Source of the DNA: Halovenus rubra
Lineage (GTDB): Archaea > Halobacteriota > Halobacteria > Halobacteriales > Haloarculaceae
Assembly: GCF_026586665.1 (NCBI RefSeq)
Contig: NZ_JAODIY010000044.1
Coordinates: forward strand, 1-41,300
DNA: 41,300 bases
Direction of reading: 5' to 3'
The translations under genes were made by a program, and so were the position numbers. Below are positions 1-8,671 of this stretch, in pieces (position 1 is the stretch's first letter; each line of letters opens with the position of its first letter). Below the pieces are notes generated by a model. That model saw nothing but the letters and a program-made list of their open reading frames with translations, had not been told where the DNA came from and ran no database searches.

Positions 1-122
1 TAAGGCGGCCATAGCGGTGAGGTTCCACCCGTACCCATCCCGAACACGGAAGTTAAGCTCACCAGCGTTCCGCTGAGTACTGGAGTACGAGAGTCTCTGG
101 GAAAGACGGTTCGCCGCCTCTA
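1..122 (+). rRNA. rrf: 5S ribosomal RNA
   Basis: The sequence has the archaeal 5S core: CCCGTACCCATCCCGAACAC in loop B/C, then GGAAGTTAAGC, CTGGAGTACG and CTCTGGGAAA. The 5' GGCGGCCA pairs with the 3' GGTTCGCCGCC to close helix I. The length of about 122 nt is normal. The first base or two may lie just outside the window, so the gene is complete or nearly so. It is the last gene of an rRNA operon whose 16S and 23S genes lie to the left. No distal tRNA-Cys follows, although one is common in haloarchaea; a terminator comes next. Confidence 0.97.
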
Positions 123-137
123 TTCATCCTATCATTA

Positions 138-173
138 CCCTCATCCAGCAACAGCGCTGGATGGGGGTTTTTT
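138..173 (+). terminator. Intrinsic terminator of the rRNA operon
   Basis: CATCCAGC (142-149) pairs with GCTGGATG (156-163). The stem is extended by CCCT/GGGG (138-141 with 164-167) and is followed by six T (168-173). A GC-rich hairpin plus a T-run directly behind 5S fits transcription termination. Confidence 0.8.
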
Positions 174-243
174 GCATATGTACAGCGTGAGTATATTGTA
201 CGGTTACAGTCTCGACACCGTTCTTTAACACCAACGTCGGTTG

Positions 244-1194
244 CTATCCAGAGCCATCAACACAGCGCTGGGCCGCGAGTAGGGCACCAGTTAGCACGAT
301 ATCAGTCTCACACGCTGCGAGCCCCAGCTGTGGCAGTTCACCGAACACATACTTCGGGAGGCGGTCTCGAACTGGCTCAAGGACTGCTTTCGGATGATTC
401 CGGGCGACTGCACCGCCGACTGCGATGGATGCGGGGGCATAAGCCTGTATGAGGTTCGCGATGCCAATTGTATTCCAGCGTGCGACCCGCTCGACGACAA
501 GCGTCGCGAGTGCGTCCGAACCTGCTTGCTGGAACACATCTTTTGCGGTGCACGCGTCGTTGAGTGTGAGGGCAGTGTCGATCGATTCAGTTCGGGATAG
601 CAAGGCCGCATACCGCGGAATATTCGCTCCGCCACAGTAGGCCTCCCAGTGTCCATTACGGCCACAGCCACAGGCCATTGTCCCCGCTGGGTCAACAGTC
701 ATATGTCCAATCTCACCCACGTTCCCGCCGGTTCCGTGTATCAAGTGCCCATCAATGACGATGCCAGCGCCGATACCGGTTGACAGCGTGAGATAGAGCA
801 TATTCTCAGGCACCACCTCAGCGATATGTCGCTCCGCAATAACACCACAGACTGCGTCATTGTGGAGAACGACTGCCTCAGTATCGAGTTTCTCTGCCAG
901 TGGCTTGACGAGCTGGATATTTTCACCAGAAATGTTTGCCGGTCCGGTAACAGTCCCGGCCACTCGGTTGAGGGGGCCGACCGACCCGATGCCTGCCGCT
1001 GTAATCATCTCTGGTCTGACCCCACTCTCCTCACACACTCTTTTGACGCTGTCAAGAACCGCATTGGTAACTGTTTGGCCGTCTTTGGCCTGTGGCGTCG
1101 GGACGACGTGGGTAGCAAGTCGGTCAGTATCGTCAGCTGCAATTGCTGTTTTAATTGTTGTCCCGCCGACATCAATGCCGACAAAATAAGCCAT
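244..1194 (-). CDS. ROK-family sugar kinase (probable glucokinase)
   Basis: A 316-residue protein of the ROK family (repressor/ORF/kinase), whose archaeal members phosphorylate glucose or a related hexose with ATP. The N-terminal phosphate-binding loop GIDVGGTTIK lies at residues 6-15. The ROK zinc motif follows GHMTVDP and has the form CGCGRNGHWEAYCGG, with three Cys and His. A second glycine-rich phosphate motif (LSTGIGAGIV) lies near the centre. I chose the ATG at 1194 because the protein then opens with the conserved strand; an in-frame extension to 1317 would overlap Rio1. The Rio1 stop (1196-1198) is one base before this ATG, so the two genes are probably cotranscribed and translationally coupled. 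Substrate is inferred from the family only. Confidence 0.88.
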   Translation of the reverse strand: MAYFVGIDVGGTTIKTAIAADDTDRLATHVVPTPQAKDGQTVTNAVLDSVKRVCEESGVRPEMITAAGIGSVGPLNRVAGTVTGPANISGENIQLVKPLAEKLDTEAVVLHNDAVCGVIAERHIAEVVPENMLYLTLSTGIGAGIVIDGHLIHGTGGNVGEIGHMTVDPAGTMACGCGRNGHWEAYCGGANIPRYAALLSRTESIDTALTLNDACTAKDVFQQAGSDALATLVVERVARWNTIGIANLIQAYAPASIAVGGAVARNHPKAVLEPVRDRLPKYVFGELPQLGLAACETDIVLTGALLAAQRCVDGSG

Positions 1195-1195
1195 G

Positions 1196-2053
1196 TTACG
1201 TTGCGGGGTCAGCGTTTTCTTTGATGTACGCACGAAGCCGTTCACCGCTGGTTTCGATACCTTGGCTCTCAAAGAAGCGTGCGACATTTTTGCAGTCGCG
1301 GTTAAGAAAGTCGTCACTGTTTGGATGGTGGATTGTCACTGCTTGTCCAACGTCAATAACGTATAGCTGTGACTCTTGGACGACAATATTGAACTCCGAG
1401 AGGTCGCCGTGGATGATACCAGCGTCGTAGAGGCGGGTCATATACTCTCGAATCACTTCGTAGGCAGTCTCGGGATTTTCGATATGGACTTCGGTAAGCC
1501 GTTTAGCCCGGCCTTCCACGGTCCCCAGATACTCCATGATGAGAACGTTCCGCTCGACGGCAACTGGTTCTGGAACGCGGACACCGGCTGCGAGTGCACG
1601 ATCGAGATTCGAGAACTCTTTTCGGACCCACGCCATCACGATCGCTTTCTTGTCGTTGGCAACCTTCTCGAAACGTGGGTCGCCTTCGAGGTAGACTCCC
1701 ATCTCGCGGAAATCGGACGCATTGATGCGGTAAATCTTTACTGCAACTTCGTTCTCTCCCGAAAGAGCGCTGTAGACGTTCGCTTCTTTCCCTGTCGAGA
1801 TTGGGCCACCAAACGCGTCGATGTGTCCGTCCTGAACCAATTTGTACAGCGCGCCGTAGGTCGCCTCGTCAAAGACAGAATCTTCCACCTTAAACTGGTC
1901 TGCATCTTTGATCCGGTCGCGGAACTGGCTGAACTTCCGGTCACGCTTGCGTGCGATACGGTCGGCTTCTGTGTCGGCGTAGTCGATTTCTTCCCACTCG
2001 TCGCCCGGTGTCTCTGTTCCGTCCGTATCGAGCAGGCCGTACTCCTGGTCCAT
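1196..2053 (-). CDS. rio1: Rio1-family serine/threonine protein kinase
   Basis: A 285-residue RIO kinase, an atypical protein kinase for which maturation of the small ribosomal subunit is the established archaeal and eukaryotic role. An acidic N-terminus (about 1-60) precedes the kinase fold. The ATP loop is STGKEANVY (86-94), the catalytic lysine K106 sits in AVKIYR, the catalytic loop is HGDLSEFN (D217, N222), and the metal-binding Asp is D234 in VIDVGQ. STGKEANVY and the DVGQ ending favour Rio1 over Rio2. A TATA-like TTTTAAT lies 25-31 nt upstream of the ATG, fitting a leaderless transcript. The downstream ROK kinase starts one base after the stop. Confidence 0.95.
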   Translation of the reverse strand: MDQEYGLLDTDGTETPGDEWEEIDYADTEADRIARKRDRKFSQFRDRIKDADQFKVEDSVFDEATYGALYKLVQDGHIDAFGGPISTGKEANVYSALSGENEVAVKIYRINASDFREMGVYLEGDPRFEKVANDKKAIVMAWVRKEFSNLDRALAAGVRVPEPVAVERNVLIMEYLGTVEGRAKRLTEVHIENPETAYEVIREYMTRLYDAGIIHGDLSEFNIVVQESQLYVIDVGQAVTIHHPNSDDFLNRDCKNVARFFESQGIETSGERLRAYIKENADPAT

Positions 2054-2077
2054 CTATCACTGGTTAGCAGGGCGAGG

Positions 2078-2084
2078 ATTAAAA
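2078..2084 (-). promoter_or_regulatory. TATA box of rio1
   Basis: On the minus strand, TTTTAAT is centred about 28 nt upstream of the rio1 ATG. This is the spacing expected for a leaderless haloarchaeal transcript. Confidence 0.5.
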
Positions 2085-2163
2085 GGATAGGCTCTACGAG
2101 ATACCCGAAAGACTACACGCTTTGGCTTACAGCAACGTGACCTGCGGGACGGAAGAACTGCGA

Positions 2164-2451
2164 TTACTCTTGAATGTGGCCTTCATCACGGAGCTGGTCG
2201 GCTTCCTGTTTCTCGTAGCGCCACGTGATATCAGCCTTCTCGTCTTGCCAATCCCATGGCTCGACGAGTACAACGTCGTCTTCGCGTATCCAGATACGCT
2301 TTTGCATCTTCCCGGGAATGCGTGCCGTCCGTTCGACGCCATCCATACACCGTACCTTGACTCGATTCGCCCCGAGCATGTTCGTCACGACTGCAAATAC
2401 TTCATCATCGTCTGGCATCCGAAGGTTCTTCCGTCCCTCGTTGTCGCTCAT
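2164..2451 (-). CDS. eif1A: Translation initiation factor aIF1A
   Basis: A 95-residue OB-fold initiation factor that binds the ribosomal A-site region and promotes start selection. The start at 2451 gives [13 protein letters not shown], the usual haloarchaeal N-terminus; an upstream in-frame ATG at 2490 would cross the promoter. The OB-fold core includes [17 protein letters not shown], the basic segment [13 protein letters not shown] and the motif [11 protein letters not shown]. It ends in an acidic tail as in other haloarchaeal copies. It reads in the same direction as rio1 with a gap of about 110 bases, and is divergent from the small membrane protein at 2548. Confidence 0.96.
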   Translation of the reverse strand: MSDNEGRKNLRMPDDDEVFAVVTNMLGANRVKVRCMDGVERTARIPGKMQKRIWIREDDVVLVEPWDWQDEKADITWRYEKQEADQLRDEGHIQE

Positions 2452-2475
2452 ATTTGGCATTTGGTGATGGGTCCT

Positions 2476-2524
2476 GTTTAATTCTTCCACTTTTCGATGC
2501 GCGGTCGGAACGGCGACGTTTATA
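2476..2524. promoter_or_regulatory. Divergent promoter region, eif1A and small membrane protein
   Basis: On the minus strand GAATTAAAC (about 2476-2484) lies 25-32 nt before the eif1A ATG at 2451. On the plus strand TTTATA (2519-2524) lies 24-29 nt before the ATG at 2548. Both spacings fit leaderless transcripts. Confidence 0.5.
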
Positions 2525-2547
2525 CTGCCGGACGCTCACATGCCAAT

Positions 2548-2736
2548 ATGCTCAAAAACCTCGGCATCGTCGGCATTTTCGGTCTCGTCCTGATGCTTGC
2601 CGGCGTTGGAGTTGCAGCGTCTGTGAACCTCCTCCTTGGTGGCGCATTCGCACTGATTATCGCTGGCCTTGGTCTCATCGTCTATGGGATGGTCACGAAC
2701 CTCCTCAAGTCGATGGGGATGGGCCAAATGATGTAG
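2548..2736 (+). CDS. Small two-helix membrane protein of unknown function
   Basis: A 62-residue hydrophobic protein. Two membrane helices are visible: residues 5-25 (GIVGIFGLVLMLAGVGVAAS) and 28-48 (LLLGGAFALIIAGLGLIVYG). A short Met-rich tail follows. I chose the ATG at 2548 because it begins the protein just before helix 1 and lies about 27 nt from a TATA-like TTTATA; the longer in-frame start at 2497 would precede that box. Small proteins of this layout are widespread in haloarchaea as uncharacterised DUFs. No function can be read from the sequence. Confidence 0.7.
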   Translation: MLKNLGIVGIFGLVLMLAGVGVAASVNLLLGGAFALIIAGLGLIVYGMVTNLLKSMGMGQMM

Positions 2737-2781
2737 GTCGAAACCGAACCTTTTTCATTCGTGACTTGTTTTTCGGCATAT

Positions 2782-4086
2782 ATGTCTCCACAGTCGTTTT
2801 CCCGTCGCCGTGTTTTGAAAAGCGGTGCTGGTATGGCGTCGGCTATCGCCCTCGCAGGCTGTCTCGAATCGTTTTCTGACGAGAAATCGACCACTTCGTT
2901 CGATGCTGTCCCGGCCGACGCCACGTTCATCACAAGGGTTGATATCAATCGTGCTCTCGATGATGAGTTGTTCCGTGACAGAATCAAGACTGTGACCGAA
3001 GCTGGTGGGCTAGTCGTTCCCGACTCGATGTCGGTTCAGGAGATGCTCAATGCCGTCGAGGCTAATATTGGTCTGGACCTCCGCGATGCTCAGGAGATCG
3101 TGGCGTTTGGAAACGAAACTGGGTTTGCTTTTATTATTGTGGCCGACTGGAGTGAAGCCGATATCACAGCGGCTGTCGAGGACGCCCGTGGCGAACTCAC
3201 GTCGACCACACATGCGTCCCAGTCTATCTACAAGAGTTCTCGCTTCGCGGTCGGCGTAGTGCCCGACGGACGATACGTGATAGGGAATCTGGGTCTTGTT
3301 CGTACATCTCTCGATGTCGCGGCCGGTAATGATAACGCACTCTCAGGCAACCTTGCGGAAGGTATGGAGGCGACACCGGATGGATATCTTCAGTTCGCGT
3401 TCGAACTATCGCCCGAGATGGTCCCTGAGCAGAGCGGACTGGACTCGTTTGTATTAGACGATATCATGTACGGCTACGGTGGACTCTACAGGTCCGGTGA
3501 CTCTCGTGGTGGCGAACTCATATTCGAAACGACTGGTACGGATAGTGCTTCCACCCTCGTGGACGACCTTACAGTTGGCCTACAGAATGCCCGTACAGCG
3601 GTTGCCGATGACCAAATCGACGAGATATTTGATGGTGACGTGACAGCCGTACTGGAGGCAACGACTGTCACACAGGACGCTGCGACAGTGACACTCAAAA
3701 CCGACGACGGGCGAGGGCTGCTGGCGAGTGTCCCTCCAACGGTACTTTTGACATACTTCCTTGAGCTTGGCTCTAGTTCTGGACCCGTCCCGCCAACCGC
3801 AAATCTCCAGCTCACCTATGACAAGAGCACTGAAAGCCTAACAATCACGCATGAAGCTGGCGATGCGATACCTGCGTCGGATATATTTGTTAGAGGTACT
3901 GGAGTCCCCACCGGCTCGTGGGCTGCCCTCGGCGGCGAGACGGATGACCGGAACAGCGAGGCGCTGGTCGTCGCTGGCTCGCAGCTGCAACTCACTGCTG
4001 AGAGTGACTTCGACGTGCGTGTCTTTTGGAACGCTGAGGCCTCTGATCCCGTTCTTCTGGGACAACGGGCCGGCCCGGACGCTTGA
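2782..4086 (+). CDS. Tat-exported lipoprotein of unknown function
   Basis: A 434-residue predicted secreted lipoprotein. Residues 7-13 (SRRRVLK) form a twin-arginine motif, a hydrophobic stretch follows, and LAGC near residue 27-30 is a lipobox, so the protein is probably exported folded by Tat and anchored by a lipidated Cys. The mature part is acidic and Thr/Ser-rich, with no catalytic motif that I recognise. The start at 2782 places the RR motif correctly; the upstream in-frame GTG at 2761 would add seven hydrophobic residues. It ends 18 bases before the convergent stop of the DUF460 gene. Confidence 0.75.
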   Translation: MSPQSFSRRRVLKSGAGMASAIALAGCLESFSDEKSTTSFDAVPADATFITRVDINRALDDELFRDRIKTVTEAGGLVVPDSMSVQEMLNAVEANIGLDLRDAQEIVAFGNETGFAFIIVADWSEADITAAVEDARGELTSTTHASQSIYKSSRFAVGVVPDGRYVIGNLGLVRTSLDVAAGNDNALSGNLAEGMEATPDGYLQFAFELSPEMVPEQSGLDSFVLDDIMYGYGGLYRSGDSRGGELIFETTGTDSASTLVDDLTVGLQNARTAVADDQIDEIFDGDVTAVLEATTVTQDAATVTLKTDDGRGLLASVPPTVLLTYFLELGSSSGPVPPTANLQLTYDKSTESLTITHEAGDAIPASDIFVRGTGVPTGSWAALGGETDDRNSEALVVAGSQLQLTAESDFDVRVFWNAEASDPVLLGQRAGPDA

Positions 4087-4104
4087 TTCACAGGTGTGTC
4101 CAAT

Positions 4105-6075
4105 TCACCCCGGCCGATCCGCTCTGTGTTCGCTGATAAGCCGGTCGACCATCTCGGCGCTTTGCTGTCGCTGCCGCTCCTCGGCGCGCTCCTGCCAGTC
4201 AATGATGGCGTCCTCGACCTCTGACTCGCGGGCAACGGCGAGTTCGTCAACTTCTTGAATGGTTACGAGATCTACGGGCGCGACAGGTATCTCGTGGTCG
4301 AACAACACTCTGTCGGCCATATCGGAGAGATCTCCGTTCCGAAGGACGATTTTCGGCTCGAATTCCGCCAACAAGTCCGCTGTCGAACGTCCCGCGCCGC
4401 TTGCATCCCGGAGCATGACAACGTCGTCCTCGGCAAGCCCAAACTGTTCGTGAGCGTTGTTTATCCCGTCTCGTGTGAACTGCTCGACGACCTTTACTGG
4501 GACAAGTCCCGCCTTCTTTTCGGCAACGTCGGCGAAATTTGAGTGGTCGAGCTTCCAGAGCGCTTTCAGCCGTTCGAGCTTGTTCTCAAGCGATTCGACT
4601 GTTTCGTATGCCTCGTCACGCTCGCGTTCAAGTCGCCGGCTTTCACGCTCTAGCCGGGTCACTTCGCGGCGCTCGCGTGCCTCTCGTCGCTCCTGTTTGC
4701 GTTCTGTTGAGAGTTCGTCTTCGAGTTCCTCAATTCGCTCGTCTTTTTCATTGACGGTCGTTTCGAGAGTTTCAACGTGGCGTTGCAGGCGCTCGACTTG
4801 TGTTTCGAGCTGTCGGATCCGGCGTTCCTCCTCGGTAAGTTCGCGCTCGACGTGCTCGCTTTCTTCTTGTTTTTCACCGTTATCGTCAGTGAGGTCCGCG
4901 AGTACTGTCTCGACCGATTCTTCATTGGCGACGACGCGGGCAACGACTGTCCCAAGGTCCTGTCTTGGTGGCACCTTGGCGGCGATGCGGTCGAACTGGT
5001 CGCTGTGGGCATCGAACGCCCCGAGTGCCGCGGCGGTCGCATCGCGCTCGTGGTCATTATCGTAGCCTGTCTCGCGGGTCCGGTGTTTTTTAGCATCGAT
5101 TGGGAGGTCACGGTTTGGCTTCCAGCCAGCGGCGTCGAAACTTCGGCGAACTTTCTCGACAGTCTCGGGCATAGGCGTCACGTCGGCAGCGACGATAATT
5201 GGCCGCCCACGCTCGATAATCCATTCGATTATGGCGGCCATATCAGCTGTGCGCGTGCTCAGCGTATCGAGTACTTCACCTTCGAGACCGACCGTGGCGG
5301 CGGCCGTTGTCGTTCCAGGGTCGATACCGACGATAATCGGGTCGCGCCGCTTTGCAAGCGGGCGAAACTCGATACCGTCTCGTCGAACGCGCTCGATTTC
5401 GACACGAATATCGCCTGACCGTTCTGCGGAGACAGGGATATTCTCGGGTCGGGCGTCGACAGTGAAAACAGCGTTCGAAAAGCCGCCATATTTCTCAGTC
5501 GCGTCTCGCTCGTAGTCCAGCGCAGCGTCGTCGAGTGTGGATTCAATCTCACGGGTACGTCGCCTAACCGAGCCATGGATACGCCGAGTGTAGCGGTCCT
5601 CGCTCCACCCTCCGCTTCCAGTCGACCGACCACGGGACACTTTCACCTCCGTCGTATCGGTAAATGCGGTGACCTCTTGGCCGACGTTTGCGGCAGCTAA
5701 GCGGGCAGCGGCTTCTGCTTCGGCCATTGGCTCTTTCGCGTACGGCACGCCATGGCGCGAGGCGACCCGCGAGAGTGGTTCTGGTTCCTCTGCACCGGTG
5801 ACTTGGACAAGCCGTGTTCCGTCAGGCAGAGAGCCAAGTAGGTGGACTAACGAACTTTTGTCCTCGGCAAGCTCGTACATGTTGTCAGTCGCCACCATTG
5901 CTGGGCGCTCGCTGTCGATGCGGCGGCGAAGCTTGCGGTAGCTAACCACGTCACGCTCGATGTGGTCTCCGTCGAACGTCACGACGGCATATGATGGTGC
6001 ATCACCTCTCACATCTCCGCTCTGGATGTCGACGCCGAAGATGACGGCGTCCAGTGCGGTCGTGCGGTTGCTCAC
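4105..6075 (-). CDS. DUF460/COG2433 protein, predicted RNase H-fold nuclease with coiled coil
   Basis: A 656-residue archaeal conserved protein. The N-terminal part (about 1-190) opens with IFGVDIQSG, and a second part (about 248-365) opens with IVGIDPGTTTAAATV; both look like RNase H/RuvC-YqgF strands. Further acidic residues lie in VAADVTPM and DNDHERDA. Residues about 395-515 are a long charged coiled coil rich in Glu and Arg. The C-terminal region (about 520-656) is the conserved DUF460 tail. It starts with GTG at 6075, giving MSNRTTALDAVIFG. The family is annotated as a predicted nuclease; no substrate is established here. Divergent from the metal ATPase. Confidence 0.85.
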   Translation of the reverse strand: MSNRTTALDAVIFGVDIQSGDVRGDAPSYAVVTFDGDHIERDVVSYRKLRRRIDSERPAMVATDNMYELAEDKSSLVHLLGSLPDGTRLVQVTGAEEPEPLSRVASRHGVPYAKEPMAEAEAAARLAAANVGQEVTAFTDTTEVKVSRGRSTGSGGWSEDRYTRRIHGSVRRRTREIESTLDDAALDYERDATEKYGGFSNAVFTVDARPENIPVSAERSGDIRVEIERVRRDGIEFRPLAKRRDPIIVGIDPGTTTAAATVGLEGEVLDTLSTRTADMAAIIEWIIERGRPIIVAADVTPMPETVEKVRRSFDAAGWKPNRDLPIDAKKHRTRETGYDNDHERDATAAALGAFDAHSDQFDRIAAKVPPRQDLGTVVARVVANEESVETVLADLTDDNGEKQEESEHVERELTEEERRIRQLETQVERLQRHVETLETTVNEKDERIEELEDELSTERKQERREARERREVTRLERESRRLERERDEAYETVESLENKLERLKALWKLDHSNFADVAEKKAGLVPVKVVEQFTRDGINNAHEQFGLAEDDVVMLRDASGAGRSTADLLAEFEPKIVLRNGDLSDMADRVLFDHEIPVAPVDLVTIQEVDELAVARESEVEDAIIDWQERAEERQRQQSAEMVDRLISEHRADRPG

Positions 6076-6144
6076 TACCGCTGAATTGGTACGCGATTCT
6101 CATTAACGCTACGGGGCAGTGGGTTTCTATGCTATGGCCGGGAG

Positions 6145-6154
6145 CGTTTTTATC
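6145..6154 (+). promoter_or_regulatory. Probable TATA box of the first metal ATPase
   Basis: GTTTTTATCC lies about 65-75 nt upstream of the ATG at 6221. This would give a 5' leader of roughly 40-50 nt. It is the only clear TATA-like stretch in this 145-base divergent gap. Confidence 0.35.
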
Positions 6155-6220
6155 CTCGACTGTGTAGCACAGGCATACTGTTTCACACCACTGTGGAACA
6201 CCCAACGGGAACGACTCTAG

Positions 6221-8659
6221 ATGACCGAACACACAACAGAGAACTGCCAGTTCTGTGGCCGACCAGTTGGTAAAGTATCCGTCGAGACAGCTGACAACAG
6301 CTACTGCTCGTCAGGTTGTCGAAATGCTGAGGAGGCACTCGACGAAACAGCTGACACGTTGGCTGCTTCTGAACCGAGCGCTTCTGACGTGACCGACAGC
6401 AACAGCGTCTTTTTTCACGTCGCTGGGATGCATTGTGTGACCTGTGAGACGTTCCTCGAAAATATAGCACGTGACCAGCAAGGCGTCTCCGACGCTAGTG
6501 CGAGCTACGTCTCCGAAAGTATCCGTCTCAGCTACAACTCCGACGAGACCGACCCCGAGACGCTCGCTGATATGCTTTCAGTCGCCGGCTACCGTGTTGC
6601 CGACCGCGAGCAGACGGGGCAAGAATCGGTAACAACGGAGTTATCTCGGGAGGGTGGGGCCGCGACACGGGACCTCGAAGACCTACTTGGATACCGGTAC
6701 GCTGCGGGCGTCCTTTTCGGGCTCTTTCTTATGTTTCCGTACGCTATTGTCTTCTACCCGTACCAGCTCTCGGGTCTGTTGGGGTGGTCATTACAGGGGT
6801 TCGAGGGTGGCACGGTTGAAAGCGGGCTGATTTTGCTGTTCCCACTGTTTGCGAGTGTCACGAGCGTCGTCGTCTTTTTTACTAGCCTTCCATTGCTTCG
6901 GGGTGCATACGTTAGCCTCCGGACACGCCAGCCAAACACTGACCTGCTGGGTGCGCTGATGCTCCTGACCGCCTACGTATACAGCATCGTCGCGTTGCTG
7001 CTTGGCCGATTGGATATGTACTTCGACCTGACGATCTTCGTTGGTGCAAGTGTTGTTGCCGCCAGCTTCTACGAGTCAGTTACCAAACAGCGTGCGATGG
7101 ACCACCTCACTGACTTGACACTCTCTCAGACCGAAACCGCGACACTCTATCGGGAGGGTGACACTGAACCGGTTGCCGTCGAGACGCTTTCTCCAACGGA
7201 CCAGATCCTCGTTGGCCAGGGTGAGCGGGTTCCGGTCGACGGTACCCTTGTCGAGGGTCCATGTACTGTCGACGAATCGGTTGTAACTGGTGAGTCACTG
7301 CCAGTCGTCAAGGAAGCCGGCGACCGGCTTGTCGGTGGCTCTATCGTGACCGACGGCGGGGCTGTTATCAGCGTTGCTGACCCACCGACGAGCAGCATCG
7401 ACCGACTGACGACGGCGGTTTGGCACCTCCAGAGCGTGACTCATGGTCTCCAACGAGGGGCTGACAGACTCGCTGCCCGGGTCCTCCCGGTGTTAGCTAG
7501 CGTGGCGGTCATGGCTGTTGCTGTCGCGGTGGCGCTTGGACACGGAGCAAAAACCGCAGTACTCTGGTCACTGTTGGTCGTCTTAGTTGGCTGTCCGTGG
7601 GGACTTGCGCTCTCGACGCCGTTGTCTGTCGCAGCAAACATTCAGGAAGCGATTGGGCGGGGTATCGTCGTCTTCGACGAGACGGTCTTCGAGCGCATCC
7701 GCGAAACTGATGTCGTCGTTTTCGATAAAACGGGGACGCTCACACGGGGCCGGATGACCGTCACGTCAGCCGATGCACCGACCGAGGACCTCGCTGCCGT
7801 CGCCGAACTCGAACGACGAGCAGCGCATCCGGCAGCCGACGCTATCACCGACGCGTTCGGGACCGCACAGACAGATGGTGGAACACAGGAAACACCGACG
7901 GATTCGTCGGCCAAGACGCTCACTGTAACTGACTTTGAGACACACGGCCTCGGTGTGTCTGGGACTATCGACAGCGACGAGTATCTCGTGGGCCACCCAG
8001 ACCTATTCAGAGAACGGGGCTGGACGCTTCCTCCCTCGACGAAGGCACAGGTTGTGTCGGCACAGGATGATGGAGCGCTTCCGGTTGTTGTCGGCCGCGA
8101 CGGCGAGGCACGCGGTGTTATCGTGCTAACTGACGAGCCACGAGAGGGGTGGGCAGAAATGCTCTCTCGACTCAGCGAGCGCGATATCGAGGTTATCGTG
8201 TTGACAGGCGATGATGAGACTGCGACACGGTTCTTTCGTTCCCATTCGGACGTAACACGCGTTTTTGCCGGAATTCCACCCGAAGGAAAGACTGAGACGG
8301 TGCGCCGCTTACAGGATGGGCAAACGGCCACGATGGTCGGTGACGGCACGAACGACGCGCCGGCACTCGCACAGGCCGACCTTGGCATCTCACTTGGCAG
8401 TGGGACAGCGCTTGCATCTGACGCTGCGGATGTCGCGATTGCCGACGACGACCTCGCTGGCGTCGAGACGACGTTCGACCTCGCCAGTGTGGCCGGAAAA
8501 CGTGTCAAACAGAACACTGCGCTCGGTTTACTCTACAATGTACTTGTCATCCCGGCGGCGCTGTTTGGGGTGCTGACGCCAGTTATTGCGATGGCGGCGG
8601 CGGTCCTAAGCGGCTCGCTTCTTGCAGTAAATGCTCATCGGACGGTACTCCAGGAGTAA
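6221..8659 (+). CDS. CcoI/CopA2-like P1B-type heavy-metal ATPase with a CPW motif
   Basis: An 812-residue P-type ATPase expected to move copper or a related metal out of the cytoplasm or towards an oxidase. An N-terminal cysteine cluster (CQFC and YCSSGC, about residues 9-32) resembles the metal-binding domain of CcoI/FixI ATPases. An HMA domain with GMHCVTC follows (about 69-75). The actuator TGES, phosphorylation site DKTGT (D502), HP motif (HPAAD) and hinge GDGTNDAP are all intact. The membrane metal-site motif reads C458-P459-W460 instead of CPC. The paralogue at 29506 has CPC. It is followed at 12 bases by the convergent glycosyltransferase. Metal specificity is uncertain because of the changed motif. 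Confidence 0.88.
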   Translation: MTEHTTENCQFCGRPVGKVSVETADNSYCSSGCRNAEEALDETADTLAASEPSASDVTDSNSVFFHVAGMHCVTCETFLENIARDQQGVSDASASYVSESIRLSYNSDETDPETLADMLSVAGYRVADREQTGQESVTTELSREGGAATRDLEDLLGYRYAAGVLFGLFLMFPYAIVFYPYQLSGLLGWSLQGFEGGTVESGLILLFPLFASVTSVVVFFTSLPLLRGAYVSLRTRQPNTDLLGALMLLTAYVYSIVALLLGRLDMYFDLTIFVGASVVAASFYESVTKQRAMDHLTDLTLSQTETATLYREGDTEPVAVETLSPTDQILVGQGERVPVDGTLVEGPCTVDESVVTGESLPVVKEAGDRLVGGSIVTDGGAVISVADPPTSSIDRLTTAVWHLQSVTHGLQRGADRLAARVLPVLASVAVMAVAVAVALGHGAKTAVLWSLLVVLVGCPWGLALSTPLSVAANIQEAIGRGIVVFDETVFERIRETDVVVFDKTGTLTRGRMTVTSADAPTEDLAAVAELERRAAHPAADAITDAFGTAQTDGGTQETPTDSSAKTLTVTDFETHGLGVSGTIDSDEYLVGHPDLFRERGWTLPPSTKAQVVSAQDDGALPVVVGRDGEARGVIVLTDEPREGWAEMLSRLSERDIEVIVLTGDDETATRFFRSHSDVTRVFAGIPPEGKTETVRRLQDGQTATMVGDGTNDAPALAQADLGISLGSGTALASDAADVAIADDDLAGVETTFDLASVAGKRVKQNTALGLLYNVLVIPAALFGVLTPVIAMAAAVLSGSLLAVNAHRTVLQE

Positions 8660-8671
8660 TTGCCCGCTGAT

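Noticed and set aside
7642-8517. A 291-codon minus-strand frame inside the first metal ATPase
   Set aside because: Ser/Arg/Thr-rich low-complexity translation without motifs; the plus-strand ATPase has all catalytic motifs here.
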